A stretch of DNA of 64,000 nucleotides from positions 55,685,284 to 55,749,283 of the forward strand of contig OX422213.1 in the NCBI GenBank assembly GCA_949130495.1, read 5' to 3'. Position 1 is the stretch's first letter. Every line of letters begins with the position of its first letter. The stretch comes from Sambucus nigra. Lineage: Eukaryota; Streptophyta; Magnoliopsida; Dipsacales; Adoxaceae. The notes beneath the pieces are model-generated. The model was not told the DNA's origin, searched no databases, and saw nothing but the letters and a program-made list of their open reading frames with translations. Below are positions 10,232 through 21,615 of this stretch, one piece after another. The translations under genes and the position numbers were made by a program.

Positions 10232-11792
10232 GTATAATTCGCGCTTTAATCACATTTAAGGATTTACACACATCTAATCCTAAAAATACTAATTCCTAGT
10301 AATTGCGTCCTAAGATTTACTTGAATGTACTCAGCTCAAATACATTCGAATAACGTTAATACCTATGCCCAACGTTAGAAGAACTCTCTCTCAAATTTTG
10401 TCTGTCCCGAACGTTTATTAGGTCTGTTCTCTAGATTATGCCCTACTTCAATCCAACGTTTTCTTTTTTCCTCAAAAGGTTTACTCTCCCTCAAAACCAA
10501 CATTTAGGAGTCCCGATATCATAACTAGGATCTCTCATATAAAACCCTAAATTGTAATTTAACTCCCCATGCTCTTGTGGGAAGAAAACTAACAAAACTG
10601 GCCAAAGCGAATCGATTTGCCCTTATTGCGAATCAATTCGGGTAGGCGAATCGATTCAAACCCCAACCCAAATCGATTCGGAAAGTGTTCTGTAAATAGG
10701 TTTGCAAGGGTGAATCGATTCGGTCTAAATTCGAATTGATTCGGCCTAAGGAAGCCTAACAGATCCCCTTAGGCGAATCAATTCAGCCTAGACCCGAATC
10801 GATTTGGCCTGTTCGAGGGGCATTGTTTGGGAAATTTTTTATCTCCAAAATACCCAAATGTCAACCCAAACTCCCTTTTAACGATTTCTAATCTCAACCA
10901 ACAACCCTATTAACATCCTAACACTGATTTTCAACTAATACTTCCATAAATTTGTCGTATTAAACCATTTCTCTTTAGTTTAAACCCTAAAACCATAAAA
11001 ACCATAGTTTTGACATTTCTTCCATTTCAATTCAGTTTTTCACTCCATTAATGAGGTTTTAGCACTAGAAATCATTTAGAGATTACAATACATCAGTTTT
11101 TAAACTCTTAATCAAGTTTTTCCCATATTAATTTAAGGGTTCTAACCCAAATATCATAATTTACCAATTATGATATTAAATATACACACTAAATTAAATA
11201 AAGCAAGTAAACACTTGCTTGAAGGACAAAATCCGACGACCTCGAGTCGAATCCCTGGGAGTTTGGCCGGAGTCTCTATTTTTTCTCTTTCTTTCCTCTC
11301 CTATTTCTTTCTCTTTTCTTTCTTTCTTTTCTTCCTCTCTCTCTTGCCTTATATAGAAGAGAACAAGGGTTTATCCCTTTAAAGCCCAAAAATGACTCGT
11401 TTACTCAATTACGAGTCCCTTTTAATCCAAAAATTTCCGAAATCCAAAAATTACTCCCGGATACTCTATTCTGACTCTCTCGGCCATTTCGAGACAAACT
11501 GCACACTCGAAATTTCCATCCGAGGTACTTGATTGTAAATCACTAATTTAACCCAAGACAACTTAATGCGGGTTTTCCCATTAAAATATTATAATCTGTC
11601 GCTTTACCCAGCTGCGACATAAACTTAAAATAGTCCAACTCGTTTACTTAATCCCAAAAGTGAATGTAGCATACATTGAAAATCGTCTAGCCCGAATAAA
11701 CTCCAAAAATTATCTTTCTCGGAAATTTCCCAAATTTCCCAAATTACACCCATTTATGGAATTTAAATTATGCATAAAAGTATGGGGTATTA
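10232..11792 (-). mobile_element. Truncated Tekay-type LTR
   Basis: On the minus strand it starts TGTAATACCCCATAC, matching the Tekay LTR start TGTAATACCCCGTAT. It has the related block GAGAGAGTCAGAATAGAGTATCC and a GCAAGTGTTTACTTGC motif about 580 bp in, as the other LTRs do. An array of GAATCGATTC-like words lies 0.98-1.18 kb from the start, the same place as the GATCGATC arrays of its relatives. The last part, which should end in GTCACA, is missing: the short LTR element abuts at 10231. The right end is exact, since the Athila LTR alignment begins at 11793. Confidence 0.75.
10608..10806. repeat. Array of GAATCGATTC-type palindromic words
   Basis: About eight copies or near-copies of GAATCGATTC or GAATCAATTC occur in 200 bp, separated by 15-30 bp of CCC/GGCCTA-rich spacer. 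Each word is self-complementary or nearly so. It is the counterpart of the GATCGATC arrays in the related LTRs. Confidence 0.85.
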
Positions 11793-12566
11793 CATCGAGG
11801 TTAGTTCTCGTTCATGTTCTACTTTCTCTACATCTTTGGTAATATTAATTTATGCTGTGTTATAATTATTCAATCATCATGCCGTCGTGAAATTCATTTA
11901 TAGCATACGTAGTTAATATAAACATGTCCGGCTAAACCATTAGAGGGTTGGGGAACATGAACCCAGCCTAGGTATATGAGTTAGATATAAAATTGAATAT
12001 AATTGTATAATAATTATTAGGTTTGATATTATGTTAGGACTAATATTATTGGTCTCTTAACTTCATTTTTCATAGGCAACATGAGTGTTTGGGGATATAA
12101 TATATGTTTTGACAATCTCATCATTCACGTTAATTTAATTATTGACCAAATATCGCGTGAAGTAAAATTCTCGCATATTTAGTGTTTTCATGTAATTAAT
12201 GTTTTGTTCTAATTAAGTATATAATTATTGAAAATTTTATATCTAATCAAAATACCTACCGTTTGGGGTATTGGATCCTAACTTCACTTTTCCCAAATAG
12301 TTTTCAAAAATCAAAATTTCAGTTTTTGCTTTCTTTTAAATTAGTATTGTAGTTGCTAGTTCGGTTGCTTTAGTTAAGTAGAAATTCCCACAAAATCATC
12401 ACATCTTCTTTTCTTTTAGAGAGTCGATACCTGGGTTTTAGAAGCTTACATTGTCGTTGTCATCACGAATTCCATCATATTCCCTGCATTTTCAACCCCG
12501 ACTTATCGGATATTACTTGAGCGATCAGCTTGAACTTGAGTCATAGGTACACACATAACATACACA
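11793..12566 (+). repeat. 3' part of the Athila 5' LTR
   Basis: Aligns collinearly with 61513-62281 (for example GGTATATGAGTTAGATATAAAATTG in both, with scattered changes) and ends at TACACA before the primer site. It represents only about half of the 1475-bp LTR. Confidence 0.88.
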
Positions 12567-12587
12567 TTTTGTGGCACGTCAAGTTTC

Positions 12588-12605
12588 TGGCCCTGTTGCC
12601 GAGGA
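12588..12605 (+). other. Athila primer binding site
   Basis: TGGCCCTGTTGCCGAGGA differs at three of 18 places from TGGCGCCGTTGCCGGGGA, the tRNA-Asp-type site known from Athila elements. It lies about 20 bp after the LTR end. Confidence 0.75.
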
Positions 12606-12828
12606 ATTATGTAGACACACTAGGTTAGGTCGAATTAATCTAAGAATTTGACTCTAAATATTAAAAAAAAAATCATAAATCCCAAAAATTGAAAAAAAAA
12701 TCAAAAATATCTAAAAAATTAGAAAATAAAAATATTCTCTCGAGGCTCTAAATGAAAAATACTTAGCCCAATCTAAATCTCAAGCCTATAGTAGAACTCC
12801 CTCCCTCAAGTAATAACATTCCAAATTT

Positions 12829-13714
12829 TTGGGTTTGACCTCCTACATGAGTAATCACACCATCAGTCGAACGTCTAGGAGCTTCGATGAGAAAAGTGAT
12901 TCTATAAGTGTGAGTGCGATGTCTGATCACTCTAGTTTCGAAACAAGTGAGGGATTGATGTCGTATAACCCCATAACAAAACTCTTATGCCCTGAGCAGA
13001 CTGCCATTTTGGGATGCATTATATTTCCATATAATATGGGGAAATTTCACTTTAGGAATGGGACAATTCAGATTCTCAAAAATTTTCAGAGTATGGAGTT
13101 AGAGAAGCCTTATCTCCATATTATAGAGCTTAAGGAGGCATGCGAGACGTTTAACGATCAAGCTCGCACCCAAGACGTAGTGCGCCTCGAGCTTTTCCCA
13201 TTTTCAGTTGAGGGCAAGTCCAAGACTTGGATTTGGTCGATATCACAAAACTTGATAGCTACGTGGAGAGACATGTTGAATAAATTTCTCCATAAATTCT
13301 TTTCGACATAAAGGACCAACTCTACTCACGCTCAAATTCACACTTTTAAGAAAAATAATAACGAGCCATTTAATAAGTGTTGGGAGAGGTTCAATGTGTT
13401 AGTTAACATGTGCCCACATCACGACTTTGAGAAATGGAGACTCATCTCTTACTTCCATCACGGGCTTAGCCTAAGCTCAAAATAACTTGTTAAAACCATG
13501 TACCGAGGAGAGTTCTTTCGGTTAGATGCAAACGATGCGGAGTCCAAATTTAAGTATGTCGCTGAGACTACTTACACTTGGGACAAATAGGATTCGAACA
13601 CCCAACCCAAAGCTAGAATCAAATCCATAGCTCCTTCTGCATCCAAACTCTGTCACTTGGACAAGGAAGACGAGTTTAAGATCCAAATTAACCAATTAGC
13701 TAAGCGGCTAGAAG
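12829..13714 (+). pseudogene. gag: Athila gag, first part (broken)
   Basis: The open part 12829-13311 (160 codons) includes the retrotransposon gag core: RLELFPFSVEGKSKTWIWS and ATWRDMLNKFLHKFF. After the stop at 13309 the same frame goes on with CWERFNVLVNMCPHHDFEKW, also gag. Further stops (near 13483 and 13588) follow before the Tekay insertion at 13717. Upstream sequence is in poor condition, so the true start is uncertain. Gag forms the particle in which the element RNA is reverse-transcribed. Confidence 0.85.
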
Positions 13715-14356
13715 ACTGTAATACCCCGTATTTTTATGCTATATTTAATTTGGGGATTTATTTAATAAAAATCCGGAAATTAATTATGTTATAATTATTA
13801 ACGTGACGTGAGTTAGTAATAATATGAAATTGTTGAATATTACTTAGGAGCATAGTAATATATGGTAAATGTCACGAGTGAATGAAAATGACAATTTTGG
13901 TAATTTTAGTCGGGACGCGCCCGTGTCGCGTCGGGACTAATTATTGAGATATAAAAGTAAATATTTTATGAGTTGTCCGTATGGTCGTTATGAGTGCGCC
14001 AACGCGTCCGGAAGGGTCGAGATAGTCAGAAAAGTGTACCCGGGGGTTTAGTTTGGGTCTCGGGATGTTTTTAGGCTTAATTAGTGACCCGGGAGGGCGT
14101 TTTGGTCATTTTACAAACTTGGGTAATTAAACCCACGAATTTCAGCCATCCTTAGCAGCCATTTAAGTCAGCCTTTTAGGGTTAGATCATTCAGAACCCT
14201 AAGATGGCTAGTGGAGAAGAGAGGAGAGACCTTGCTAGGTGATTCAAGGCCAAAAACACCACCTTTTGCACCACCGTCACCACCAACGCGTAGATCGCGA
14301 GGAGGAGAACGCAACCACACCAATATCAGCAGGAAACCAGACCTCTGAAATTCCAG

Positions 14357-16128
14357 GCAAGTGTTTAACTTGCGTATTTTCATTGGTGCAATAATCATGT
14401 TAGTGTAGGAATGATTAGGAGTATAATTTATGGAAGAAAACCCCACTTTGTGATAGGAATTTGCATGTAGACAAGATTAAAATTATATCCTGAAAGTCTT
14501 ATGTAATGTAGATGATAAACCCACGAATTTTTGATGTTATTGTAGAAGAAAATTATAGAGAAAACTGATTAGAACAAAAGATTAATAAAACTTAGGGTTC
14601 TTGATGATTAGATGAGATTTTAGGTTATTTAATCATGTTTAATGATGGTTATATGCATGCTTAACGTTAGAAACATCTGGAAATATATTACCATGATTGT
14701 AGTATAAGTTTTGGGACGATTAGTGTTGGAAATTATGGATTTGAATGAAGAATATTAGTTAAACCCGTAACTGCACTTCTGCAGAAATCGAAATACCTGT
14801 TTGATCGATCGATCGACCCTATAGCGTCGATCGATCGAAGGTTCGATCGATCGAACACCAGTAGTCGATCGATCGACCCTTCCTGGCAGCCTATTTTTCC
14901 TTTGTTTAATTAGTTGAATTAATTTATCATGAAAGAATTCTTGGGCATTTCAAATAAAATGTTTTGGGATATAAGAGAGACCAGTAGGACATATGATTAA
15001 GTGTTGAGAACTTTATTATGAAATGATAATTGGGTTTAAGGAATAGTTAATTAAGGAACGACGAACTACGTATTTCAAATGAGAGATTTCAACGAATACC
15101 TATGTTAGTGAATAGACGTCTACCTACTGAATATATTACTTGGATGGATAGAACCCACGAGTGTCCCATAACTAGTGAGAAAACCCCTTCGAATTAAGGT
15201 TAGAGGCGAAACCTTATACGTTATACTAATAAGGTGAAATTTAGGACAAAGGTGGTAATTATGGGTAATGAGAGTGACCTATATTAATATGATGAAATTG
15301 GTATATTTATATGAATGTGTGTACATATATTATATACATGTGAAAAACGTACCCGCGCTACTTGCTATCCCTGAGGTTACCGCGCTGGGACGATCGTATC
15401 CTGTGTTGCTTTATGGGGATATTGAATCGTACCCTAGAAGATAGAGATCCTAGGTACGGGCTATTAAATTGATAGTCGGACGGTCCTAAGAGATGTGTGG
15501 GTATGTACTGACCTCTTGGACTTGGAATCTATGTTTCGCCTCAACGTTGTTTTGTATATGTTAATACAGTTCGAGAGTGATTCCGAACTTGTATTTCTCT
15601 TTATGTGAGCGATACGGGGATTGGATAGCAGAGTATGCCCGCAACATAGTTTAGTTGGGGTGCCATTATATATATATTTTATTCGAGTAGTTAATATATA
15701 TATGAGGTTATAAACTTTGAACTGCCTACTGTGATTTGATAAGTAGAACATAGTTGTTGAATAAAATTATTAAATACTTGTTTTGTGAAAATATGAAAAG
15801 GCACGGGGAAATCTTATAATTTAATGAAGCTAAAACGAGAGGAATACTACAAATTGAAAGTAACCTTTTTATAACATTGTCATCGTTCAGTTTTGAAAAC
15901 ATATGAGTAAGTTAAGATAAATGAACCATTGGGAAGGTTAGTACGATAGGAGTGCACATTAGAAGAGAGGTGAGTATTTCTCAAGAGAGAGACGAACTAA
16001 TATGATGTTGCATTGGCTTGTATCAATTTAAATACTTGCTTAACGTATTTTAAAATCAAACACACTTTCGGGCCCTGACCCGTTTCCTTTTCTCTCTCTC
16101 TTCTGTGTATATATATGTATATTTTCAG
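14357..16128 (+). other. Possible GC-AG intron inside the Tekay LTR
   Basis: The donor CAG/GCAAGT is the best form of a GC-type splice site. The acceptor follows a CT-rich and TA-rich tract ending TTTTCAG/GTGCCC. Both are kept in the 3' LTR (22178-23906), in the solo LTR at 44465 (45109-47027) and in the minus solo LTR (54449-52661), although the sequence between them differs strongly. GCAAGTGTTTAACTTGC is also an inverted repeat, so a hairpin is an alternative explanation. No transcript evidence is available here. Confidence 0.4.
14801..14878. repeat. GATCGATC palindrome array in the Tekay 5' LTR
   Basis: Four copies of a 12-16 base self-complementary word built from GATC units, spaced 12-17 bases apart, about 1.08 kb from the LTR start. 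The first copy is missing from the 3' LTR (array 22605-22655). Confidence 0.92.
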
Positions 16129-16653
16129 GTGCCCAGCCACAGGGGCGTCTTGCTTAGGATTCTTCGAGAAGAACAAGCTGCAGCTTAGGTGGGAGTTGCA
16201 GGTCCCTTGAGTAGACGGCTTCCGACATTGACTCCACTCTTATTACTCTCATTTATGGGGCACGTGTCGCCCTTTTCATCATTTCATTTATTGTTGGGGA
16301 TTTTTATATTTCAGTTATTCCAGTATTGTTTATGGGATTTGTTTCAGGATGGTTTATGATTTTAGTTTTATATTATTGACATTCGTTTGGTGAATGTATG
16401 GTTTTATTTAAATTTCGTGGTGTGATTCTCTATTGTAGAAATGTTGTTTTGAATTAATAAAAATCTTTTCTTTAATTAAAATTTGGAAGTTTGTATGAAA
16501 AATGTTTTTGACACTTAGCTTAATTATTTAGGGTGTTAAATTGGAAAAATTATTTTTATCGACAGTGATGCTGAGAATGAACCAACTGTTTACCTTGATT
16601 TAATTTAATAAAGGAGTGATCGCACGGTATTTAATTAGGCGGGGTGTCACAGG

Positions 16654-16665
16654 TGGTATCAGAGC
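16654..16665 (+). other. Tekay primer binding site (initiator tRNA-Met)
   Basis: TGGTATCAGAGC, a full match to the usual 12-base site, lies two bases after the 5' LTR. It primes minus-strand DNA synthesis. Confidence 0.93.
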
Positions 16666-16836
16666 ATCAGGTTCTAGTGTCCATAGGATCTGTACGGCTT
16701 ATTTCGCTTTCAGCTTAACGTTACTTGCCATAGAGCCCTATTTTTAGGACTGTTGTATTCTTGCTTTTACGTTTAAGTCTTCAGCTATTCGAGATTTGTT
16801 GATAACTGTAGACTAATAAACTTGTTCACGTTTCAG

Positions 16837-19800
16837 ATGCCTCCGAGACGTGCTCCAAAAGATAGGCGTGCCCAAGCCGACCAGCCAGCAGCTCCGGCAC
16901 CAGGCACTATGAATGCGAATGAGGTAGCCGCTATCGTTGCTCAGGCGGTAAATGCCGCGATAGCGGTGATTCAGCAGGCTCCACCACAGGTCCAGGCAGT
17001 GGCGCCAGTACCAGCACAGCTTCCATCTGCATGGGAGAGGGTTCGGGATGCTTTTCAGAAAGCACATCCCCCTGAGTTTTCTGGTAGCTCCGATATTATT
17101 ACTGTCAGCCAATGGAAGAAGGACATCCAGTGGCACCTCCGTATGTATGAGTGCACCAAAGTGCAGAAGCAGCTATTGGCCTCTTTTAAACTGGTGGGAG
17201 CCGCATTACAGTGGTGGGAGTCCACTACTACTTTGGAGGAGAGGGACACGATCCCTATTCAGATGTTCTGGGAGCGGTTTGACCGCAAGTACTTTCCACC
17301 CGCAGTGCAGACTGAGATGAGGCAGAAATTGCTAAATCTGAAGCAGGAGAACCTTACTGTAGCCGAGTATGAGGAGGAGTTCACGAGACTTCTCACTATT
17401 GTGCCGGACGAGGCACCCACTGAGAGCAAGAAAATTTTGCTGTTCGTCGACGGGTTAGCTTGGAGGATCCGTCAGCACCTTATTGGGAATCTATCCCTGA
17501 GTACTTTCACTGACTTACTCAATGCAGCGCTACTACATTGCCAGGATCACCACTTCCATCTTCAGGGAAGCATGAGAGCAGGAGAGTCCAGCCAGCAGGG
17601 CAGGACCGGGGGTAATAGTGCCAGTGGGGCACCAACTCAGGGACAGACTCGTCAGCACGAGCAGAGTTCCCATCAGGGGGACCCTGCTAAGCGATTCCGT
17701 TCAGGTGATTCTAGGCAGGGATTCGGGGGATTCAGGCAGGGCCATCAGGGTCAGCCTAATCAGCAGGGCCAGCATGGCCAACACCGATCGCAGGGTCAAC
17801 ATCAGGGCCAGCAAGGCCAACAGCGTGCACATCAGGGCCAACAGGGCCAATGGCGTGGAGGTAACGGCCAGCAGGGCCGTGGTCAGCAGGGACAGAGGGG
17901 AGGTAATTTCAGAGGCCGGTGTTTTGTGTGTGGAAAGCACGGCCATAAGCGTCAGGATTGCCCAGAGGGCGATAGGGCCCCACAGCAGCAGGGAGCCCGT
18001 AATGAGTCGCAGAGACCACTCTTTCCACCTGCCCTTCCAGCTCCAGCCCAGATGCCAGCCCTATCAGCCATTCCAGCAGCTCCAGTGCTGCAGGGGCAAT
18101 TGCAGTACGGACGTGTCTATAACGTCCACCAGGCAGCAGCTCCACAGGCACCACCCGCGATTGAGGGTATGTTTCCTATCCATGGTACTATGGGTAAAGT
18201 TTTATTTGATACGGGGGCAACGCACTGTTTTATAGCTACGCATTTTGCGAAGTCCTTAGGATTGTTAGCCACAGCAGAGAGCACTGTGACGTGTGTCGAC
18301 TCACCATTGGGGAGTGGGTCGCTTATATTCTTTATATGCCGGGGAGTAGGGGTAGAGATTGGTGGCTTGGTATTGCCTGCAGACATGCTAGTCTTAGACA
18401 TGCACGAGCATGACGTGATTATTGGTATGGATTGGCTCGCATCTTATAGAGCCATGATTGATTGCTTCGGTGGGAGCATTGTTTTTGCCATTCCGGGGCA
18501 AGAGATGTTTATAGTGGCGATGCCTCGCCCAGAGGGAGGTTCGACCGCTCATTTATATTACATTGAGGAGGATACCTCTAAGGAGGTTGTGATTCCTTTG
18601 GATTCGATCCCATTTGTTAGGGAGTATTCCGATGTGTTTCAGGAGATACCAGGCCTACCGCCCAGTCGTGAGATAGACTTCGTTATAGATTTATTGCCGG
18701 ATACGAGACCTATAGCACGCGCACCGTACCGTATGGCTCCGGCAGAGATGCGAGAGCTACGAGATCAGATTGAGCAGCTATTAGGTCAGGGTTTCATTCG
18801 TAGGAGTACCTCACCGTGGGGCGCTCCAGTCTTATTTGTGAAGAAGAGAGATGGCTCACTGAGATTGTGTGTGGACTACCGGGAGTTGAACAAGGTCACG
18901 ATACGGAACAAGTATCCGTTGCCTCGAATCGATGATCTGTTCGACGAGTTAAGGGGAGCAACTTTCTTTTCGAAGATAGATCTGAGGTCGGGGTACCATC
19001 AGTTACGGATTAGAGAGCAGGATGTTTCGAAGACTGCCTTCTTGTCGAGATATGGGTCCTATGAGTTCAGGTTGATGCCGTTCGGACTCACAAATGCCCC
19101 AGCCGTTTTCATGGACTTGACGAACCGAGTGTTCAGAGAGTTCTTGGATCAGTTCCTCATCGTCTTCATAGATGATATCTTGATATATTCACACTCCGAG
19201 GAGGAGCATGCCGAACACTTGAGGCAGGTTCTCCAGACCCTACGAGAGCATCAGTTGTATGCTAAGTACGAGAAGTGTGGATTCTGGTTGCGAGAGGTAC
19301 AATTCTTGGGCCATGTTGTTTCTGAGCAAGGGATAGCAGTTGACCCGAGCAGGGTGTCAGCAGTGAGGGAGTGGGGACAGCCCACGACACCGACGAAAGT
19401 ACGTAGTTTCTTGGGGTTAGCCGGATACTACAGGAGGTTCATTCGGGGATTCTCCAAAATAGCGGGTCCATTGACGAATCTGACTCGCAAGGGGGTACCA
19501 TATGTTTGGGATGACGCTTGTCAGTTGGCTTTCGACGAGCTGAAGGACAGGCTTACTTCGGCACCAGTCCTTGCTTTACCGAAGTCGGGTGTAGAGTACC
19601 TGGTTTACACAGATGCGTCCTTACGAGGACTTGGGGGAGTACTTCAGCAGGAAGAGAAGGCTATAGCTTTTGCTTCCCGCAAGCTTAAGCCGCATGAGAA
19701 GAATTACCCCACCCACGACCTGGAGTTAGCTGCGGTCGTCTTTGCATTGAGAATTTGGAGGCACTATTTATTGGGCGAGAAATTCCATTTGTTCACAGAC

Positions 19801-20166
19801 CATAAGTCACTGCAGTACCTGTTCACTCAGCGAGAGCTGAATATGCGTCAGCGCAGATGGTTAGAGTTTGTGAAAGATTACCAGTTCGATATACAGTATC
19901 ATCCGGGGAAAGCCAACGTAGTTGCTGATGCGTTGAGTCGTAGACCGGTTGATGATGTAGCGGACATCTGGAAAGCAAAATGGAAGGAGTTGGGTCACCA
20001 GGACGCGGTAGCACGTTCTTTCATATCCGTGATGACAGTCACACCCGAGATTGTTACGAGGGTGATACAGGCACAGACCACAGATCCGTTTTGTCAGGAA
20101 CAGATTGTACGACTTCTAGCCGAGGGTGCTGAGTCCTATTCTGTTAGTTCGGATGGAGGGTTATGA
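16837..20166 (+). CDS. gag-pol: Tekay gag-pol, open part (gag, protease, RT, RNase H)
   Basis: 1109 codons from the ATG at 16837. Residues 50-240 are the gag core ([21 protein letters not shown]). A Gln/Gly-rich stretch leads to a CCHC zinc knuckle ([14 protein letters not shown], 362-375). The protease active site is DTGA at 458. RT has [27 protein letters not shown] and FIDD (777-780). RNase H has TDAS at 925-928 and a DHKSLQYLF block. The frame ends at TGA 20164, at the RNase H-integrase junction, where a chromovirus polyprotein should continue. The open frame extends a few codons upstream, but the ATG is preceded by TTTCAG and is the natural start; that sequence could also be a splice acceptor. 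Confidence 0.95.
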   Translation: MPPRRAPKDRRAQADQPAAPAPGTMNANEVAAIVAQAVNAAIAVIQQAPPQVQAVAPVPAQLPSAWERVRDAFQKAHPPEFSGSSDIITVSQWKKDIQWHLRMYECTKVQKQLLASFKLVGAALQWWESTTTLEERDTIPIQMFWERFDRKYFPPAVQTEMRQKLLNLKQENLTVAEYEEEFTRLLTIVPDEAPTESKKILLFVDGLAWRIRQHLIGNLSLSTFTDLLNAALLHCQDHHFHLQGSMRAGESSQQGRTGGNSASGAPTQGQTRQHEQSSHQGDPAKRFRSGDSRQGFGGFRQGHQGQPNQQGQHGQHRSQGQHQGQQGQQRAHQGQQGQWRGGNGQQGRGQQGQRGGNFRGRCFVCGKHGHKRQDCPEGDRAPQQQGARNESQRPLFPPALPAPAQMPALSAIPAAPVLQGQLQYGRVYNVHQAAAPQAPPAIEGMFPIHGTMGKVLFDTGATHCFIATHFAKSLGLLATAESTVTCVDSPLGSGSLIFFICRGVGVEIGGLVLPADMLVLDMHEHDVIIGMDWLASYRAMIDCFGGSIVFAIPGQEMFIVAMPRPEGGSTAHLYYIEEDTSKEVVIPLDSIPFVREYSDVFQEIPGLPPSREIDFVIDLLPDTRPIARAPYRMAPAEMRELRDQIEQLLGQGFIRRSTSPWGAPVLFVKKRDGSLRLCVDYRELNKVTIRNKYPLPRIDDLFDELRGATFFSKIDLRSGYHQLRIREQDVSKTAFLSRYGSYEFRLMPFGLTNAPAVFMDLTNRVFREFLDQFLIVFIDDILIYSHSEEEHAEHLRQVLQTLREHQLYAKYEKCGFWLREVQFLGHVVSEQGIAVDPSRVSAVREWGQPTTPTKVRSFLGLAGYYRRFIRGFSKIAGPLTNLTRKGVPYVWDDACQLAFDELKDRLTSAPVLALPKSGVEYLVYTDASLRGLGGVLQQEEKAIAFASRKLKPHEKNYPTHDLELAAVVFALRIWRHYLLGEKFHLFTDHKSLQYLFTQRELNMRQRRWLEFVKDYQFDIQYHPGKANVVADALSRRPVDDVADIWKAKWKELGHQDAVARSFISVMTVTPEIVTRVIQAQTTDPFCQEQIVRLLAEGAESYSVSSDGGL

Positions 20167-21615
20167 TTTAATGGGAGACTAGTGGTTCCAGAAGGAGCAG
20201 AGCTACGTCATGAGGTAATGACTCATTCTCATGGGTCCCGATTTACAGTACATCCGGGAGGCGATAAGATGTACCAGGATATGAGACGTCAGTACTAGTG
20301 GAGTGGGATGAAGAAGGACATCGCTGAATTTGTGTCCAAATGTTCTACTTGCCAGCTGGTGAAGGTGGACCACCAGAAACCGTCGGGATTACTTCAGCCG
20401 TTGGAAGTACCTGCGTGGAAGTGGGAAAGTATTTCCATGGACTTCATTACAGGGTTGCCTACATCACAGCGAGGCCATGATTCTATCTGGGTGATTGTAG
20501 ACCGTCTGACCAAGGTGGCTCATTTTCTGCCAGTAAGGATAGATTATACAACGGGTCAGTATGCCCAGTTGTTCATCGCTGAGATTGTCAAATTACATGG
20601 GGTGCCCCTGAATATTGTGTCAGATAGAGACAAGATTTTTGTGTCGCGTTTCTGGGAAAGCTTTCAGGAGGCTATGGGTACAGAGTTGAGACTGAGTTCA
20701 GCTTAGCACCCACAGACAGATGGACAGACAGAGCGTACTAATCAGATGTTGGAAGATATGCTACGCATGTGTATCCTCGATTTCGGGGGAGGTTGGGAGC
20801 CACATCTTCCACTGGTCGAGTTTGCTTATAATAACTCCTATCAGTTTACGATTGGCATGGCTCCATTTGAGGCTTTGTACGGAAGGCCTTGTCGCTCTCC
20901 AACCTGTTGGCTCGAGGTGGGGGATAATAAGTTATTAGGACCAGAAGTGATCCAGGAGACCTCCGCGAGGATTGAGATAATCAGGAGTCGTATTCGGGTA
21001 GCCCAAGACAGACAGAAGAGTTACGCCGATGCGAAACGATTCTTCCGGGAGTTTAATGTGGGAGATCAAGTGTTGTTGCGTGTATCTCCTATGAAAGGAG
21101 TGATGAGGTTCGGGAAGAAGGGAAAGTTGGCTCCGAGGTACGTAGGACCATTTCCCATCATCGAGAGAATTGGGCCAGTAGCATAGAGGTTGGGTTTGCC
21201 AGAACATTTACATCGCATCCACGATGTATTCCACATCTCGTCGTTGAGATGATACCTTCGGGATGATATGGTCCATACTCACATTGCGATAGATGAAATC
21301 GACTTGCAGTCGGATAGATCTTACGAGGAGAGACCGGTGGCTATTCTAGACTACTGTGAGAGGAGATTGAGGTCGAAGATAGTTCCACTCGTGCGGGTCC
21401 AGTGGGAACATCATAATGTGGAGGAATCCACTTGGGAGCGTGAGGCAGATATGCGTGAGAGATATCCAGAGTTGTTTTACCAGGTATGCCTTATTTTCCG
21501 AATTTCGGGACGAAATTCCGTTATTAGGGGGGAAGTATGTAATACCCCGTATTTTTATGCTATAATTAATTTGGGGATTTATTTAATAAAAATCCAGAAA
21601 TTAATTATGTTATAA
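20167..21615 (+). pseudogene. pol: Tekay integrase with chromodomain-like end, five stops
   Basis: Continues the same frame as gag-pol. The zinc-binding HHCC region is followed by MDFITGLP (first Asp), IVSDRDKIF (second Asp) and DGQTERTNQ (Glu). Stops are at 20164 (TGA), 20296 (TAG), 20704 (TAG), 21184 (TAG) and 21250 (TGA); there is no frameshift, so only point changes separate it from an open frame. The stop at 20704 lies between the second Asp and the Glu. The tail (21340-21480, VPLVRVQWEHHNVEESTWE) is the chromodomain-like end that targets insertion to particular chromatin in this lineage. The frame then reads through the polypurine tract and ends in the 3' LTR. Confidence 0.93.
21526..21537 (+). 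other. Tekay polypurine tract
   Basis: AGGGGGGAAGTA immediately before the TG of the 3' LTR; primes plus-strand synthesis. Confidence 0.9.

Larger units (their letters stand above)
13717..16651 (+). repeat. 5' LTR of the Tekay element
   Basis: 2935 bp, TGTAATACCCCG...GGCGGGGTGTCACA. Includes the conserved block around 13977-14035 (GAGTGCGCCAACGCGTCC), a plant-leader-like segment near 14180, CAG/GCAAGT at 14354-14362, the GATCGATC array at 14801-14878 and TTTTCAG/GTGCCCAGCC at 16122-16138. It has about 42 bp more than the 3' LTR, all in the GATCGATC region. Confidence 0.96.

Noticed and set aside
7604..10236. Target duplication for the short LTR element
   Set aside because: AACGT and GTATA do not match, and shifting the ends by a few bases gives no better pair.
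10608..10806. CRISPR-like array of regularly spaced palindromes
   Set aside because: Repeats are only 10 bases, spacers are short and similar, and the setting is a plant LTR.
15464..15751. 95-codon minus-strand frame present in both Tekay LTRs (also 23242-23529)
   Set aside because: The two LTRs are copies of one another, so conservation of the frame is expected; the peptide is low-complexity Tyr/Ile/Thr with no domain.
17618..18235. 205-codon frame overlapping gag, and minus-strand Leu/Ala frames near 17701-18154
   Set aside because: They are shadows of the Gln/Gly-rich repeat region of gag; codon content and domains support only the gag-pol frame.
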